From positions 2,666,001-2,730,000 of the forward strand of contig NZ_CP014337.1 in assembly GCF_002024805.1 (NCBI RefSeq): DNA of 64,000 nt, in the 5' to 3' direction. A model generated the notes under the pieces. The model was not told where the DNA came from. It was given only the letters and a program-made list of their open reading frames with translations, and made no database searches. Shown in pieces: positions 43,080 through 51,071 of this stretch (positions are counted from its first letter, which is position 1; the number at the start of each line of letters is the position of its first letter). Source of the DNA: Elizabethkingia bruuniana. Lineage in GTDB: Bacteria > Bacteroidota > Bacteroidia > Flavobacteriales > Weeksellaceae. The position numbers and the translations under genes were made by a program.

Positions 43080-43853
43080 ATGACCGAAATACACCACCTA
43101 AACTGTGTACGAATTGTTTCTCCACTTCATGATAATGTATGTGGACACTGTTTGCTTATAAAAGAAAACAACAAACTTATCCTTATTGATACAGGTATCG
43201 GGCTTTTGGACACACAAAATCCCGTGGAAAGAATAGGTCAGCAGCTTATTGATATGGTAGGTTATCGTTTTAGCGAAGATATGACTGTTATACGACAAAT
43301 TGAAGGTTTGGGTTTTGATCCAAAACAGGTGACCGATTGTATTATATCTCATATGGATAACGATCATATTGGCGGTGTTGCCGATTTTCCTCTGGCAACT
43401 GTACATATAGGGTCTGAAGAATATGAAAGTTTTAATTCCGGAAATCCAAGATACCTGAAATTGCCAATGGCTAATCAACCAGCCGTTAAAACATATGCTG
43501 AAAAAACCGATGAATGGTATGGCTTTGAAGCACGAAAAATTGATGTAAATACCGAAACCGAAATTTACCTCATTCCTCTTTTTGGACATACTACAGGACA
43601 TTGTGGTATTGCTATAAAAGCGAACAATAAATGGATATTTTACATTGCAGATGCTTATTATCTGAGAGCAGAGTTAAGCGACAGCAGTCATCCTGTAAAT
43701 GAATTAGCCAGAATGCGTGCTGAAAATGATGACCTGCGTCTGGTGAGTATCAGCAAAATACGAAAGCTAATTGAAGAACATCCTGAAATTGAAGTATTTG
43801 GCTATCATGACATAGAAGAGTTCAGACGCTATACCCCTGAAACAGTACACTAA
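43080..43853 (+). CDS. MBL-fold metallohydrolase, lactonase-like
   Basis: This 257-residue cytoplasmic metallo-beta-lactamase-fold protein has its first metal motif at H91-M-D93-N-D95-H96, the HxDxDH variant. Further ligands lie in LFGHTTGHCG, the Asp of YIADAYY and the His of FGYHDIEEF. The layout resembles N-acyl homoserine lactonases and related lactonases, but substrate specificity cannot be read off. It starts a plus-strand run of small enzyme genes (NTF2-like, VOC, serine hydrolase, Crp regulator). Confidence 0.85.
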   Translation: MTEIHHLNCVRIVSPLHDNVCGHCLLIKENNKLILIDTGIGLLDTQNPVERIGQQLIDMVGYRFSEDMTVIRQIEGLGFDPKQVTDCIISHMDNDHIGGVADFPLATVHIGSEEYESFNSGNPRYLKLPMANQPAVKTYAEKTDEWYGFEARKIDVNTETEIYLIPLFGHTTGHCGIAIKANNKWIFYIADAYYLRAELSDSSHPVNELARMRAENDDLRLVSISKIRKLIEEHPEIEVFGYHDIEEFRRYTPETVH

Positions 43854-43875
43854 TCTAAGAGAAACACCCAATCAT

Positions 43876-44253
43876 ATGAGCAGAAAAGAACATATTATCA
43901 GAAGTTATATTAATGCTTACAACCAGTTTGACATTCCCGGAATGGTAGCTAACCTCCACGACAATATTATTTTTAAAAATATTCAGGATGGGGAAACTAA
44001 CCTGCTTTTACAAGGAAAAAAAGAGTTCAGACAACAGGCTGAACTTACTAAAACTTACTTCACCGAAAGACAACAAAATATCATATCTGTAAAACACGCC
44101 GAAGATCAAACTGAGATCGAAATAGATCACTACGCTGTTTTGGCTACAGATATGCCAAACGGATTAAAAAAAGGAAATGAACTCAAATTAACGGGCAAAT
44201 CCATTTTTAAATTTTCAGATGACAGAATAATTGAACTAACAGATATAAGCTAA
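43876..44253 (+). CDS. NTF2/SnoaL-like protein
   Basis: This 125-residue protein has the NTF2-like cone pattern: HIIRSYINAYNQFDIPGMVANLHDNI at the start, IQDGETN, a strand with EIEIDHYAVL, and a terminal KFSDDRIIELTDI. Such proteins are small isomerase-like or ligand-binding folds. It lies 22 bases after the MBL gene and 2 bases before the VOC gene, so it is cotranscribed with both. Confidence 0.8.
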   Translation: MSRKEHIIRSYINAYNQFDIPGMVANLHDNIIFKNIQDGETNLLLQGKKEFRQQAELTKTYFTERQQNIISVKHAEDQTEIEIDHYAVLATDMPNGLKKGNELKLTGKSIFKFSDDRIIELTDIS

Positions 44254-44255
44254 GT

Positions 44256-44624
44256 ATGGTAAGAACAGAAACCATAATTGCCGTAAAAAATGTATCCAAA
44301 AGTTCACAGTTCTACCAGAAATTATTAAACTGTAGCAGCGCTCATGGTGGAGAAACTTTCGAAATACTAAAAGATAACGATACCGTAATCTTGTGTCTTC
44401 ATAAATGGGGTGAGCATGACCACCCTACAATGCTGGAGGCAGAAAAAGAAAATGGCAACGGTCTTATTTTATTTTTCAGAGTCAGTAATATCAATAGCAT
44501 CTTAGAAAACGCCAAAATTCTGAATGCAGCAATAGAAAAAGAAATTCATTACAATGAAAATTCTCTTAAAAATCAGTTTATTCTGAGGGATCCGGACAAC
44601 TATTATCTTATTATTTCTGAATAA
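44256..44624 (+). CDS. VOC-family (glyoxalase/bleomycin-resistance-fold) protein
   Basis: This 122-residue vicinal oxygen chelate domain protein has two beta-alpha-beta-beta-beta halves: TIIAVKNVSKSSQFYQKLL and LILFFRVSNINSILENAKI, ending FILRDPDNYYLIISE. Possible metal-site residues are the His in CLHKWGEHDHP and the terminal Glu region. No substrate can be named. It begins 2 bases after the NTF2-like stop and is followed closely by a serine hydrolase gene. Confidence 0.8.
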   Translation: MVRTETIIAVKNVSKSSQFYQKLLNCSSAHGGETFEILKDNDTVILCLHKWGEHDHPTMLEAEKENGNGLILFFRVSNINSILENAKILNAAIEKEIHYNENSLKNQFILRDPDNYYLIISE

Positions 44625-44638
44625 AATACAGCACTGAT

Positions 44639-45721
44639 ATGAACAATACTAAAAACACACTATCAGGATTTTTAATATTTGTAATGAATGTTATTTATCC
44701 ACAAATTCAAAATGTGGAAAAAGTAATAGACACAAGTATAAAAAAAGACAATTTCAATGGTGCTGTTCTTCTGGCAAAAAACGGAAAAACAGAATTGCTT
44801 ACATACACCGGACTTGCAGACAGGCATTATAACATCAGCTTTTCGGACAAAACAAAGTTTCATATTTTCTCACTTACCAAAACATTTACTGCGGTATTAA
44901 TTATGCAATTGTATGAAAGAGGTAAAATAAATCTGGATGCCCCAATAGCAACCTATTATCCAGAATACAAAGGCGAGGCAGCTAAAAAAGCGTCGATAAG
45001 AAATTTACTAACCTACAGCAGCGGACGTGAAAATAAGGATATCAGCTCTCCTGAATTTATTCATCAGGCATATGATAATACGATCTGGGATCTGGACGAT
45101 TTTATTAATACATATCTTTCTGAAAAATTAGTGGATCAGCCAGGCACGAAGTTTAGTTACAATAATGGTGATTATATCCTACTAGGAAAAATTATTGAAA
45201 AAATATACAAAAAGTCTTTTGAACAGGTTTTGAAGGAAGAAATATTAACCCCTCTTAAGATGTCCAATACAGGCATGTTGCATCATAATGCTATTATGCA
45301 GAATATTGATGATGGCTATGTTGCAGACGAATCTGATGCATTTGCACTTCATACCCCAACCAATACTTATATCGATAATTTTTACGCTGCGGGCGCAATG
45401 TATTCCACACCAAAAGATTTACTAATATTTGATCAGGCAGTTTTTAACCATACCATAATTAAAAAATCTACTCTGGATACCATGCTTACATCAAATAAAG
45501 AGTTAGGAGATGTTGCTTTAGGCCTTTGGGTTTATCCTAAAAAGTTTGGCACCATAAATACGTTATTTGCAGAACGCCAGGGAGAAGGTTATGGACATAG
45601 TGCTAATTGGGTACATTTGGTTGATAAAAATATCTCATTGATTATTTTGTCTAATACCAAGGATATTAAATACCTGAACAAAATGAGAGAAAGATTAATC
45701 TCTGCTTATTACGGACAATAA
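44639..45721 (+). CDS. Serine hydrolase, class C beta-lactamase fold
   Basis: This 360-residue protein with a hydrophobic N-terminus (residues 8-20) has the serine beta-lactamase/DD-peptidase fold. It has S78-LT-K81 in FSLTKTFTA, a Y-N-N motif in KFSYNNGDYILLG and an HSANWVHL segment in place of the KTG strand. It is the most canonical of the three such proteins in the window. It is probably an esterase or peptidase, with no evidence for antibiotic hydrolysis. It belongs to the run that starts at 43080. Confidence 0.85.
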   Translation: MNNTKNTLSGFLIFVMNVIYPQIQNVEKVIDTSIKKDNFNGAVLLAKNGKTELLTYTGLADRHYNISFSDKTKFHIFSLTKTFTAVLIMQLYERGKINLDAPIATYYPEYKGEAAKKASIRNLLTYSSGRENKDISSPEFIHQAYDNTIWDLDDFINTYLSEKLVDQPGTKFSYNNGDYILLGKIIEKIYKKSFEQVLKEEILTPLKMSNTGMLHHNAIMQNIDDGYVADESDAFALHTPTNTYIDNFYAAGAMYSTPKDLLIFDQAVFNHTIIKKSTLDTMLTSNKELGDVALGLWVYPKKFGTINTLFAERQGEGYGHSANWVHLVDKNISLIILSNTKDIKYLNKMRERLISAYYGQ

Positions 45722-45750
45722 CTTTAGCCAGAAAAAGATAAAACACAAGC

Positions 45751-46335
45751 ATGAAAGAAATACTTGATGACTATGAAACATACGGACCATTATTTTTAGT
45801 AGACAGGGAGCATTATGAAGAATTTTGCAGCTATTTGAAAAAAATAACCTTAAGAAAATCTGAATACTTTCTGAAAGAAGGTGAACAGTGTGAATATTTA
45901 GGTTTTCTGAAAGAAGGACTTATGCGAACATTCTATATCAATGAAAACGGAGAAGATATAAACTTTAATTTTCATTTCAACCATCATTTTTTCACAGATT
46001 ATGAAAGTATTCTTCAAAATGTAAAATCCAAAATGAATATTAAAGCTTTGAAAGACTCCGAAATTATGTTGTTACATAAAGATGATTTGCAAAAATTGTA
46101 TCGGAAAGAAGCATACTGGCAGGAATTCGGAAGAAAAATGACAGAAGTAATTTATCTAAGTGCCCAGAAAAGAATAGAAGAGCTTTTGTACTACGTTCCG
46201 GAAAGAAGATATTATAATTTATTATCAGAAAACCCTCAGGTTTTCCAGTTAATTCCTTTGAAACATATTGCAAGCTATTTAGGGATAAAACCACAATCTC
46301 TGAGCAGAATCAGAAACAGAACTGTAAAACATTAA
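45751..46335 (+). CDS. Crp/Fnr-family transcriptional regulator
   Basis: This 194-residue protein has an N-terminal cyclic-nucleotide-binding-like beta roll (about 25-120; FLKEGEQCEYLGFLKEGLMRTF) and a C-terminal winged helix (IPLKHIASYLGIKPQSLSRIR). The ligand-binding pocket lacks the Arg-Ser phosphate cassette of true cAMP receptors, as usual in Bacteroidota. It follows the serine hydrolase by 29 bases and precedes an alpha/beta hydrolase gene, so it may regulate this run of enzymes. Confidence 0.88.
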   Translation: MKEILDDYETYGPLFLVDREHYEEFCSYLKKITLRKSEYFLKEGEQCEYLGFLKEGLMRTFYINENGEDINFNFHFNHHFFTDYESILQNVKSKMNIKALKDSEIMLLHKDDLQKLYRKEAYWQEFGRKMTEVIYLSAQKRIEELLYYVPERRYYNLLSENPQVFQLIPLKHIASYLGIKPQSLSRIRNRTVKH

Positions 46336-46397
46336 CTTAAGTGAAGCATTTTTAGCCGCGACCAGTTATATATTTGTTACTACCAAAACATAACATT

Positions 46398-47093
46398 ATG
46401 GAAACAAACAGCGTAACAGTTATTTTAGTTCATGGAGCCTGGGGCGATGGATCGCACTGGAGACACGTTATCGAAAATCTTCACAATGAAGACTATATTG
46501 TAAGAAGTGTTCAACTGCCATTAACATCTTTAGAAGATGATATTCAGAAAACAAAAGACCTTATTGACATGCAGGAAGGCAGAGTCATTCTTGTAGGTCA
46601 TTCTTATGGTGGAGCCGTAATTTCTGGCGCAGGCCATCACGACAAAGTTATTGGCCTTGTATATATTGCAGCCTTTGCACCAGATAAGGGTGAAAGCCTG
46701 GGTGGTATTTTTGCCAGAAGAGAACAGCCCTCAGGCGCTGCCAATATTTACCCGGATTCCAAAGGTTTCTTATGGATCAAATATGACAAATTCCATGAGA
46801 GCTTTGCACAGGATCTGAATCCTGATGATTCAGTGGTAATGTCTTTATCACAAAAACCAATTCACGGAAGTATTTTCGGAACAGAAGCTGGTGAGCCTGC
46901 GTGGAAAACCAAACCAAACTGGTATCAGGTTTCCGATCAGGATCATATGATACCACCAGCCACACAGAAAGAAATGGCAGAACGTATGGACCCGAGAAGG
47001 ATTTTACATCTGGATGCCAGCCATGCATCATTGGCAACACATCCAAAAGAAGTTACAGCTCTTATTAAGGAGGCTGTAAGCGTTATGTATTAA
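46398..47093 (+). CDS. Alpha/beta hydrolase, EstC-like
   Basis: The ATG at 46398 is used (231 residues); the frame extends upstream only through a TTG. The alpha/beta hydrolase fold shows the oxyanion strand VILVHGAWGDGSHW, nucleophile elbow GHSYGG, an Asp in the VSDQDHMIPP region and the His of HLDASHASLATHP. The HGAWG start and the last helix resemble salicylate/cyanate-type esterases of the family. No signal peptide is present. A strong terminator follows. Confidence 0.88.
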   Translation: METNSVTVILVHGAWGDGSHWRHVIENLHNEDYIVRSVQLPLTSLEDDIQKTKDLIDMQEGRVILVGHSYGGAVISGAGHHDKVIGLVYIAAFAPDKGESLGGIFARREQPSGAANIYPDSKGFLWIKYDKFHESFAQDLNPDDSVVMSLSQKPIHGSIFGTEAGEPAWKTKPNWYQVSDQDHMIPPATQKEMAERMDPRRILHLDASHASLATHPKEVTALIKEAVSVMY

Positions 47094-47116
47094 AATTTTC
47101 GGTTTATTTATAATCT

Positions 47117-47152
47117 AAAACCTCCCTTTTCAGGGAGGTTTTTATTTTTTGT
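47117..47152 (+). terminator. Terminator after the alpha/beta hydrolase gene
   Basis: AAAACCTCCC and GGGAGGTTTT form a 10-bp stem with loop TTTTCA and a long T-run on the plus strand. Confidence 0.9.
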
Positions 47153-47276
47153 TGGAAATCATAACAAAATAATTTTATATATCACTAATAAAATAGTTGT
47201 ACATATCAAATCTTTATCTAACTTTACATAACTAAATAATTAGTTATATGTGTTTTTTTACCAAGCTTTTATTAAT

Positions 47277-48389
47277 ATGAAACCAATCTTAATTAGCTTT
47301 TTAGCATTCATCGTGTGCCAGCAAATTTCTGCACAGGAAGTAAATTATGATGAGGCAAACCGAAAAACAGATGCCTTTATTCAGAAAAAGATGAAAGACC
47401 TCAGCATTCCGGCTATTGCTGTTGCTGTAATAAAAAACGGAAAAATAGTGAAGAAAACTGTGTACGGAACAGCGAATATAGAATGGAATGATAAAGTTAC
47501 ACCACATTCTGCTTTTCAAATTGCCTCTTGTACCAAACTACTTACCTCTACTCTCTTGCTGAAAAGCATTTATAATAAAAAAATAGACTTGTATGAATCG
47601 CTGGGTAAATATCTGGATTCAATTCCTGAAGCGTGGAAAAAAATAAAAATAACAAATCTGATTAGCCATTCCAGTGGAATCCCTGAATTTTATGAGAGCA
47701 ATACCTATCTGCCTACTAAAGAAATCGTAAAACAGCTAAAAGATAAACCATTGATTTTTGAACCCGGGACAAAAGAACAATATGGACAGTCGGATTTCAT
47801 GGTATTGTCCTATATTTTCGAAAAAATATACAACAAGCCCTTTACCAAAATTTTGCATGACGAAGTAATTATTCCATTGGGTATGACTGATGGCGGATAT
47901 GATATGGAATATAAAGTAGATGGCAGGTTTCTAAAGACAGATTTGATAAAAGAAAAAGTGATTACCTATTACGACGATGCCGGTAAACTGGTTAGTTATA
48001 AGTTTCTTTATCCACAATATACCTATCCGGGAGGTGGATATTTCGCGTCTATTAATGATATGGCTAACTGGGCAGCCGGACTGGATAAGAGTAGATTATT
48101 CCCATTGGATTTCGCAAATGAACTGGTATACAGCAGCGAAAAACTGGGAGATAAAACCGCTGAATTCTCAAAAGTAGGCTGGGCCTTGGAAAACGACGGA
48201 AATATATATTATGGAGGACATAGCGGTGGTCCGGGACTTGGAGATGTTTTAAGATTCCCGAAAGAGAAAATAACCATAATTACCTTATCAAATGACGGAG
48301 AATTATATCCTCAGTTCTCACGGGCTATTGCATCGTGGTATATAAAGGGCTTATCCCAAAAATTAGAAATAAAAAAATTCGACAGATAA
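47277..48389 (+). CDS. Secreted serine hydrolase, class C beta-lactamase fold
   Basis: The ATG at 47277 begins a signal peptide (MKPILISFLAFIVCQQISAQ) and is preferred over one at 47250. The 370-residue protein has the SxxK motif in QIASCTKLLTS, the Y-G-Q replacement of YxN in KEQYGQSDF, and an HSGGPGLG box near the C-terminus. It belongs to the beta-lactamase-related esterase/peptidase group. It is convergent with the MFS gene at 48416. Confidence 0.85.
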   Translation: MKPILISFLAFIVCQQISAQEVNYDEANRKTDAFIQKKMKDLSIPAIAVAVIKNGKIVKKTVYGTANIEWNDKVTPHSAFQIASCTKLLTSTLLLKSIYNKKIDLYESLGKYLDSIPEAWKKIKITNLISHSSGIPEFYESNTYLPTKEIVKQLKDKPLIFEPGTKEQYGQSDFMVLSYIFEKIYNKPFTKILHDEVIIPLGMTDGGYDMEYKVDGRFLKTDLIKEKVITYYDDAGKLVSYKFLYPQYTYPGGGYFASINDMANWAAGLDKSRLFPLDFANELVYSSEKLGDKTAEFSKVGWALENDGNIYYGGHSGGPGLGDVLRFPKEKITIITLSNDGELYPQFSRAIASWYIKGLSQKLEIKKFDR

Positions 48390-48415
48390 ATACGGTTATT
48401 ATTTAGTTGAGATAT

Positions 48416-49624
48416 TTAATCTTCTACATATCTCCTGCCTGCTGCTCTGAATCCGAAAAAGAACATCAGAAGAACTGCAGCTGCCAAAAAATAAAAAGAA
48501 CTCTGCCAACCAGAACCCCAATCATGTAACTTACCAAATACCGGAGGTCCGAAGGCTGCTATAAGATAACCAACAGATTGTGCCATTCCGGATATTTTAA
48601 TGGCATTGGCACTGGACTTTGTACGCAGTGAGAAAAACAGAATCGAAAGACTGAACGATAATCCGTTTGACAGTCCCAATAATACAGCTGTAAAATAGAC
48701 CCAGTCAGACTTAAGCCATGCAAACATAAGTACACTTGCCAGCATAGGTACACAGACAAAAAATATCATAATTTTCTGATCTTTCATCTTATTAGCTATA
48801 ATAGGCCCCACAAATGTAATAGGAAGCATCGCAATCTGAATGGCAAACAATACCCAACCCGGTGCATTACCTGTCATTCCGTAGTCACCTAAAACAGCAG
48901 GCAGCCAGGATACAAGGCTATAATATACCAAAGACTGCAATCCCATAAATATACTAATATTCCATGCCTGAGCCGATTTAAACATATTAAAATCCGATTT
49001 GGTCATATCTGTTTTCTGTTGCTGTGCTGTACTTTTATTGAAAATGAGCTCTAGTACAACAACCAATAAAGCTAGTAATGCAATAACAAGCCATATCCCC
49101 AGAGAACCCTGCCAGCCATATCCTGTCCATTTCCCGATACTGATACTGTAGCCGGACGCCAGAGCAGCAGTAAGATTCATTGCTACAGCAAATATTCCGG
49201 TCATAAGGCCAATCTGTTTTGGAAAATTATTTTTGATATACCCGGGTGTTATTACATTACCAATGGCAATCCCAAGACCAATAAAAACAGAGCCTGCAAA
49301 TAGAGTCCATACAGAGCCAAACACCCTTAGAAACAGGCCAAAACTAAGTATAATAAGTGCATAAAGTAAAAATCTGTTAATGCTGAGTTTATGTGAAAAA
49401 CGACTAACCAATACCGAACAACTGGCGAACATAAATAAAGGGATAGAAGTCAGCAGACTGCTCTGAAAATGGTCCAGATGCAGGGTGCTCCCTATCTGAT
49501 CCAATACCGGACCAACAGCCGTTATAGGAGATCTGAGGTTACTGGATACCAGTATAACAACTAAAACATTAATCAGTAATAAAAAAACTGAGGCTTCTTT
49601 TCTTGTTTCGTATTTCATCGTCAT
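48416..49624 (-). CDS. MFS transporter, CynX/NimT family
   Basis: This 402-residue protein has 12 membrane helices and the CynX-type N-terminus (SSNLRSPITAVGPVLDQI). Members are annotated as cyanate or nitroimidazole-related transporters, but most have no proven substrate. It is transcribed divergently from an AraC regulator 68 bases away, which is its likely regulator. The start may be the ATG at 49624 or the one two codons later. Confidence 0.88.
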   Translation of the reverse strand: MTMKYETRKEASVFLLLINVLVVILVSSNLRSPITAVGPVLDQIGSTLHLDHFQSSLLTSIPLFMFASCSVLVSRFSHKLSINRFLLYALIILSFGLFLRVFGSVWTLFAGSVFIGLGIAIGNVITPGYIKNNFPKQIGLMTGIFAVAMNLTAALASGYSISIGKWTGYGWQGSLGIWLVIALLALLVVVLELIFNKSTAQQQKTDMTKSDFNMFKSAQAWNISIFMGLQSLVYYSLVSWLPAVLGDYGMTGNAPGWVLFAIQIAMLPITFVGPIIANKMKDQKIMIFFVCVPMLASVLMFAWLKSDWVYFTAVLLGLSNGLSFSLSILFFSLRTKSSANAIKISGMAQSVGYLIAAFGPPVFGKLHDWGSGWQSSFYFLAAAVLLMFFFGFRAAGRRYVED

Positions 49625-49692
49625 AAAGATTAGGGTACAAAAGTAATTACGTAATTTTATTTAAATTTGCCATAATATTAATATAAAACGAC

Positions 49693-50478
49693 ATGAGCTG
49701 CAGCCAGAATCCTATCAATATAGATGATATAGAAAAACCCTATTTTGTTTGGTTTGAAGACAACTGGATACATGATGATGAATTGCACTCGCATCATAAA
49801 GGTCAGTTGGTATATGTGGAAAGCGGCTTCCAATATCTGACAGTTGAAGGAAAGATTTACCTTTTACCACAAAACCATGCTGCATGGATACCATCAGGGC
49901 ATATTCACAAAACCAACTCACATTCGGAAAAGATAAAATTGATGATTATGTTTTTCGATGTGGAAAAAGATATTCCTTTTTACAATGAAGTAAGTGTTTT
50001 TCTAGTACCTCCGGTTTTAAAAGAGATGATTAAATATGCTGAAAAGTGGTCAAAAAAGATACAGGAGGATCCACACGAAACTTTATTCCTAAAGGCTTTG
50101 AGCAATGAACTCCCACAATTTGTTGCGCGATCACTGCAACTGCACATCAGCCCGCCGGAAGATAAAAGACTGTGTAAAGCCATTGATTATCTTCACGAAC
50201 ATTATACAGAAGATTTGAGTATGGAAGATCTTAGCGAAATTGCTGCTCTGTCCTTGCGTACACTGGAACGGATTTTCAAAAAAGAAACAGGATTAACGCT
50301 AAGTAAATACCAACAAATGCTCCGCATTATTAAAAGTCTGGAATTATTGAGTGACCAGCAATGGACCATTTCTGAAATAGCTTTTAAAACAGGTTATAAA
50401 AGCCTGCAGGCATATACCAATAGTTTCTTTTCTGTTATGCAATACCGTCCCAGTGAGTTTCTGAAAAAACTAGTTTAG
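49693..50478 (+). CDS. AraC-family transcriptional regulator
   Basis: This 261-residue protein has an N-terminal cupin-like sensor (residues 15-90; ELHSHHKGQLVYVESGFQYL, AAWIPSGHIHK) and a C-terminal AraC double helix-turn-helix (about 160-258; LSMEDLSEIAALSLRTLERIF, ISEIAFKTGYKSLQAYTNSF). It is divergent from the MFS gene, which it probably controls. Confidence 0.9.
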   Translation: MSCSQNPINIDDIEKPYFVWFEDNWIHDDELHSHHKGQLVYVESGFQYLTVEGKIYLLPQNHAAWIPSGHIHKTNSHSEKIKLMIMFFDVEKDIPFYNEVSVFLVPPVLKEMIKYAEKWSKKIQEDPHETLFLKALSNELPQFVARSLQLHISPPEDKRLCKAIDYLHEHYTEDLSMEDLSEIAALSLRTLERIFKKETGLTLSKYQQMLRIIKSLELLSDQQWTISEIAFKTGYKSLQAYTNSFFSVMQYRPSEFLKKLV

Positions 50479-50605
50479 ATTTTGGATAGCTTTTTAAAGA
50501 GCAAAGCATTACTCCAGATTTTATATTTCGTAGTGAGTTAGTTAACAATTGCTCATAGTTTATAAATTCTCATATTAAATTACTCACTATGTAGTGATAA
50601 AATAT

Positions 50606-50613
50606 TATATTTG
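50606..50613 (+). promoter_or_regulatory. Promoter box before the candidate small RNA
   Basis: TATATTTG is an exact TAnnTTTG match. A perfect inverted repeat, TCACTATGTAGTGA, lies just upstream near 50584-50597 and may be an operator. Confidence 0.5.
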
Positions 50614-50617
50614 TATT

Positions 50618-50730
50618 GTAAATAGTCTTCCCCCGACTATTTTACAATTATTGGACTAATAAGTTATACAGGTGAGAAAGCCGGCTACCTTTATGTATGA
50701 TGAAGAAGTGGTCGGCATTCTCTTTTTATT
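50618..50730 (+). ncRNA. Candidate small structured RNA
   Basis: A hairpin (GTAAATAGTC with GACTATTTTAC around a C-rich loop, 50618-50645) starts at the expected distance after a TATATTTG box. A second stem (GAGAAAGCCGG...ACC with GGTCGGCATTCTC, 50674-50725) ends in CTTTTTATT, resembling an intrinsic terminator. No ORF occupies the stretch. It lies between the AraC gene and the cobalamin riboswitch. I cannot place it in a named RNA family. Confidence 0.4.
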
Positions 50731-50769
50731 CCTTTATATCTCAATCATTTACATTACATTATAAATACC

Positions 50770-50777
50770 TATATTTG
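50770..50777 (+). promoter_or_regulatory. Promoter box of the B12-uptake operon
   Basis: TATATTTG matches TAnnTTTG exactly and lies a few bases before the start of the cobalamin riboswitch, which fits a transcript beginning with the aptamer. Confidence 0.6.
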
Positions 50778-50782
50778 CCACC

Positions 50783-50943
50783 AGTTTTTGGTGCACCTTA
50801 AAAAGTGCTTAAAAGGGAATCAGGTGTAAATCCTGAACAGACCCGCTGCTGTAAACTTCATAAAAAATCTTGGCAATACGTCACTGTTACTATCGGTAAT
50901 GGGAAGGCGCTAAAGAGAAGTAAGTCAGAAGACCTGCCAGAAG
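50783..50943 (+). ncRNA. Cobalamin riboswitch
   Basis: The conserved cobalamin aptamer elements are present in order: TTTTGGTGC at the 5' side, AAAAGGGAATCAGGTG, AAATCCTGAACAGACCCGC, GCTGTAA, a CACTG box, GGGAAGGCG, and the closing AGTCAGAAGACCTGCC. About 130 bases separate it from the TonB receptor gene, enough for an expression platform. Binding of adenosyl- or other cobalamins normally switches off the downstream uptake genes. Confidence 0.95.
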
Positions 50944-51071
50944 TATATGTTTGATGCTTTCGTGGAATAAAGCTATATCGACCTGAATAAACTCTCCCGG
51001 ACTTTTCTCTGGGTTAGTCATGTACTGATATTTGCAGCAAAGGCATAAACATTTTAATAAATGTAAAGCCA

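Noticed and set aside
43080-43853. Metallo-beta-lactamase resistance gene
   Set aside because: The HxDxDH metal motif and lack of a signal peptide fit lactonase-like MBL proteins, not a secreted B1 carbapenemase.
5050-48389. Class C beta-lactamase resistance genes (5050, 44639, 47277)
   Set aside because: Two of the three replace the YxN motif (YSG, YGQ), none shows a clear KTG box, and the family in Bacteroidota is dominated by esterases and peptidases; resistance cannot be claimed.
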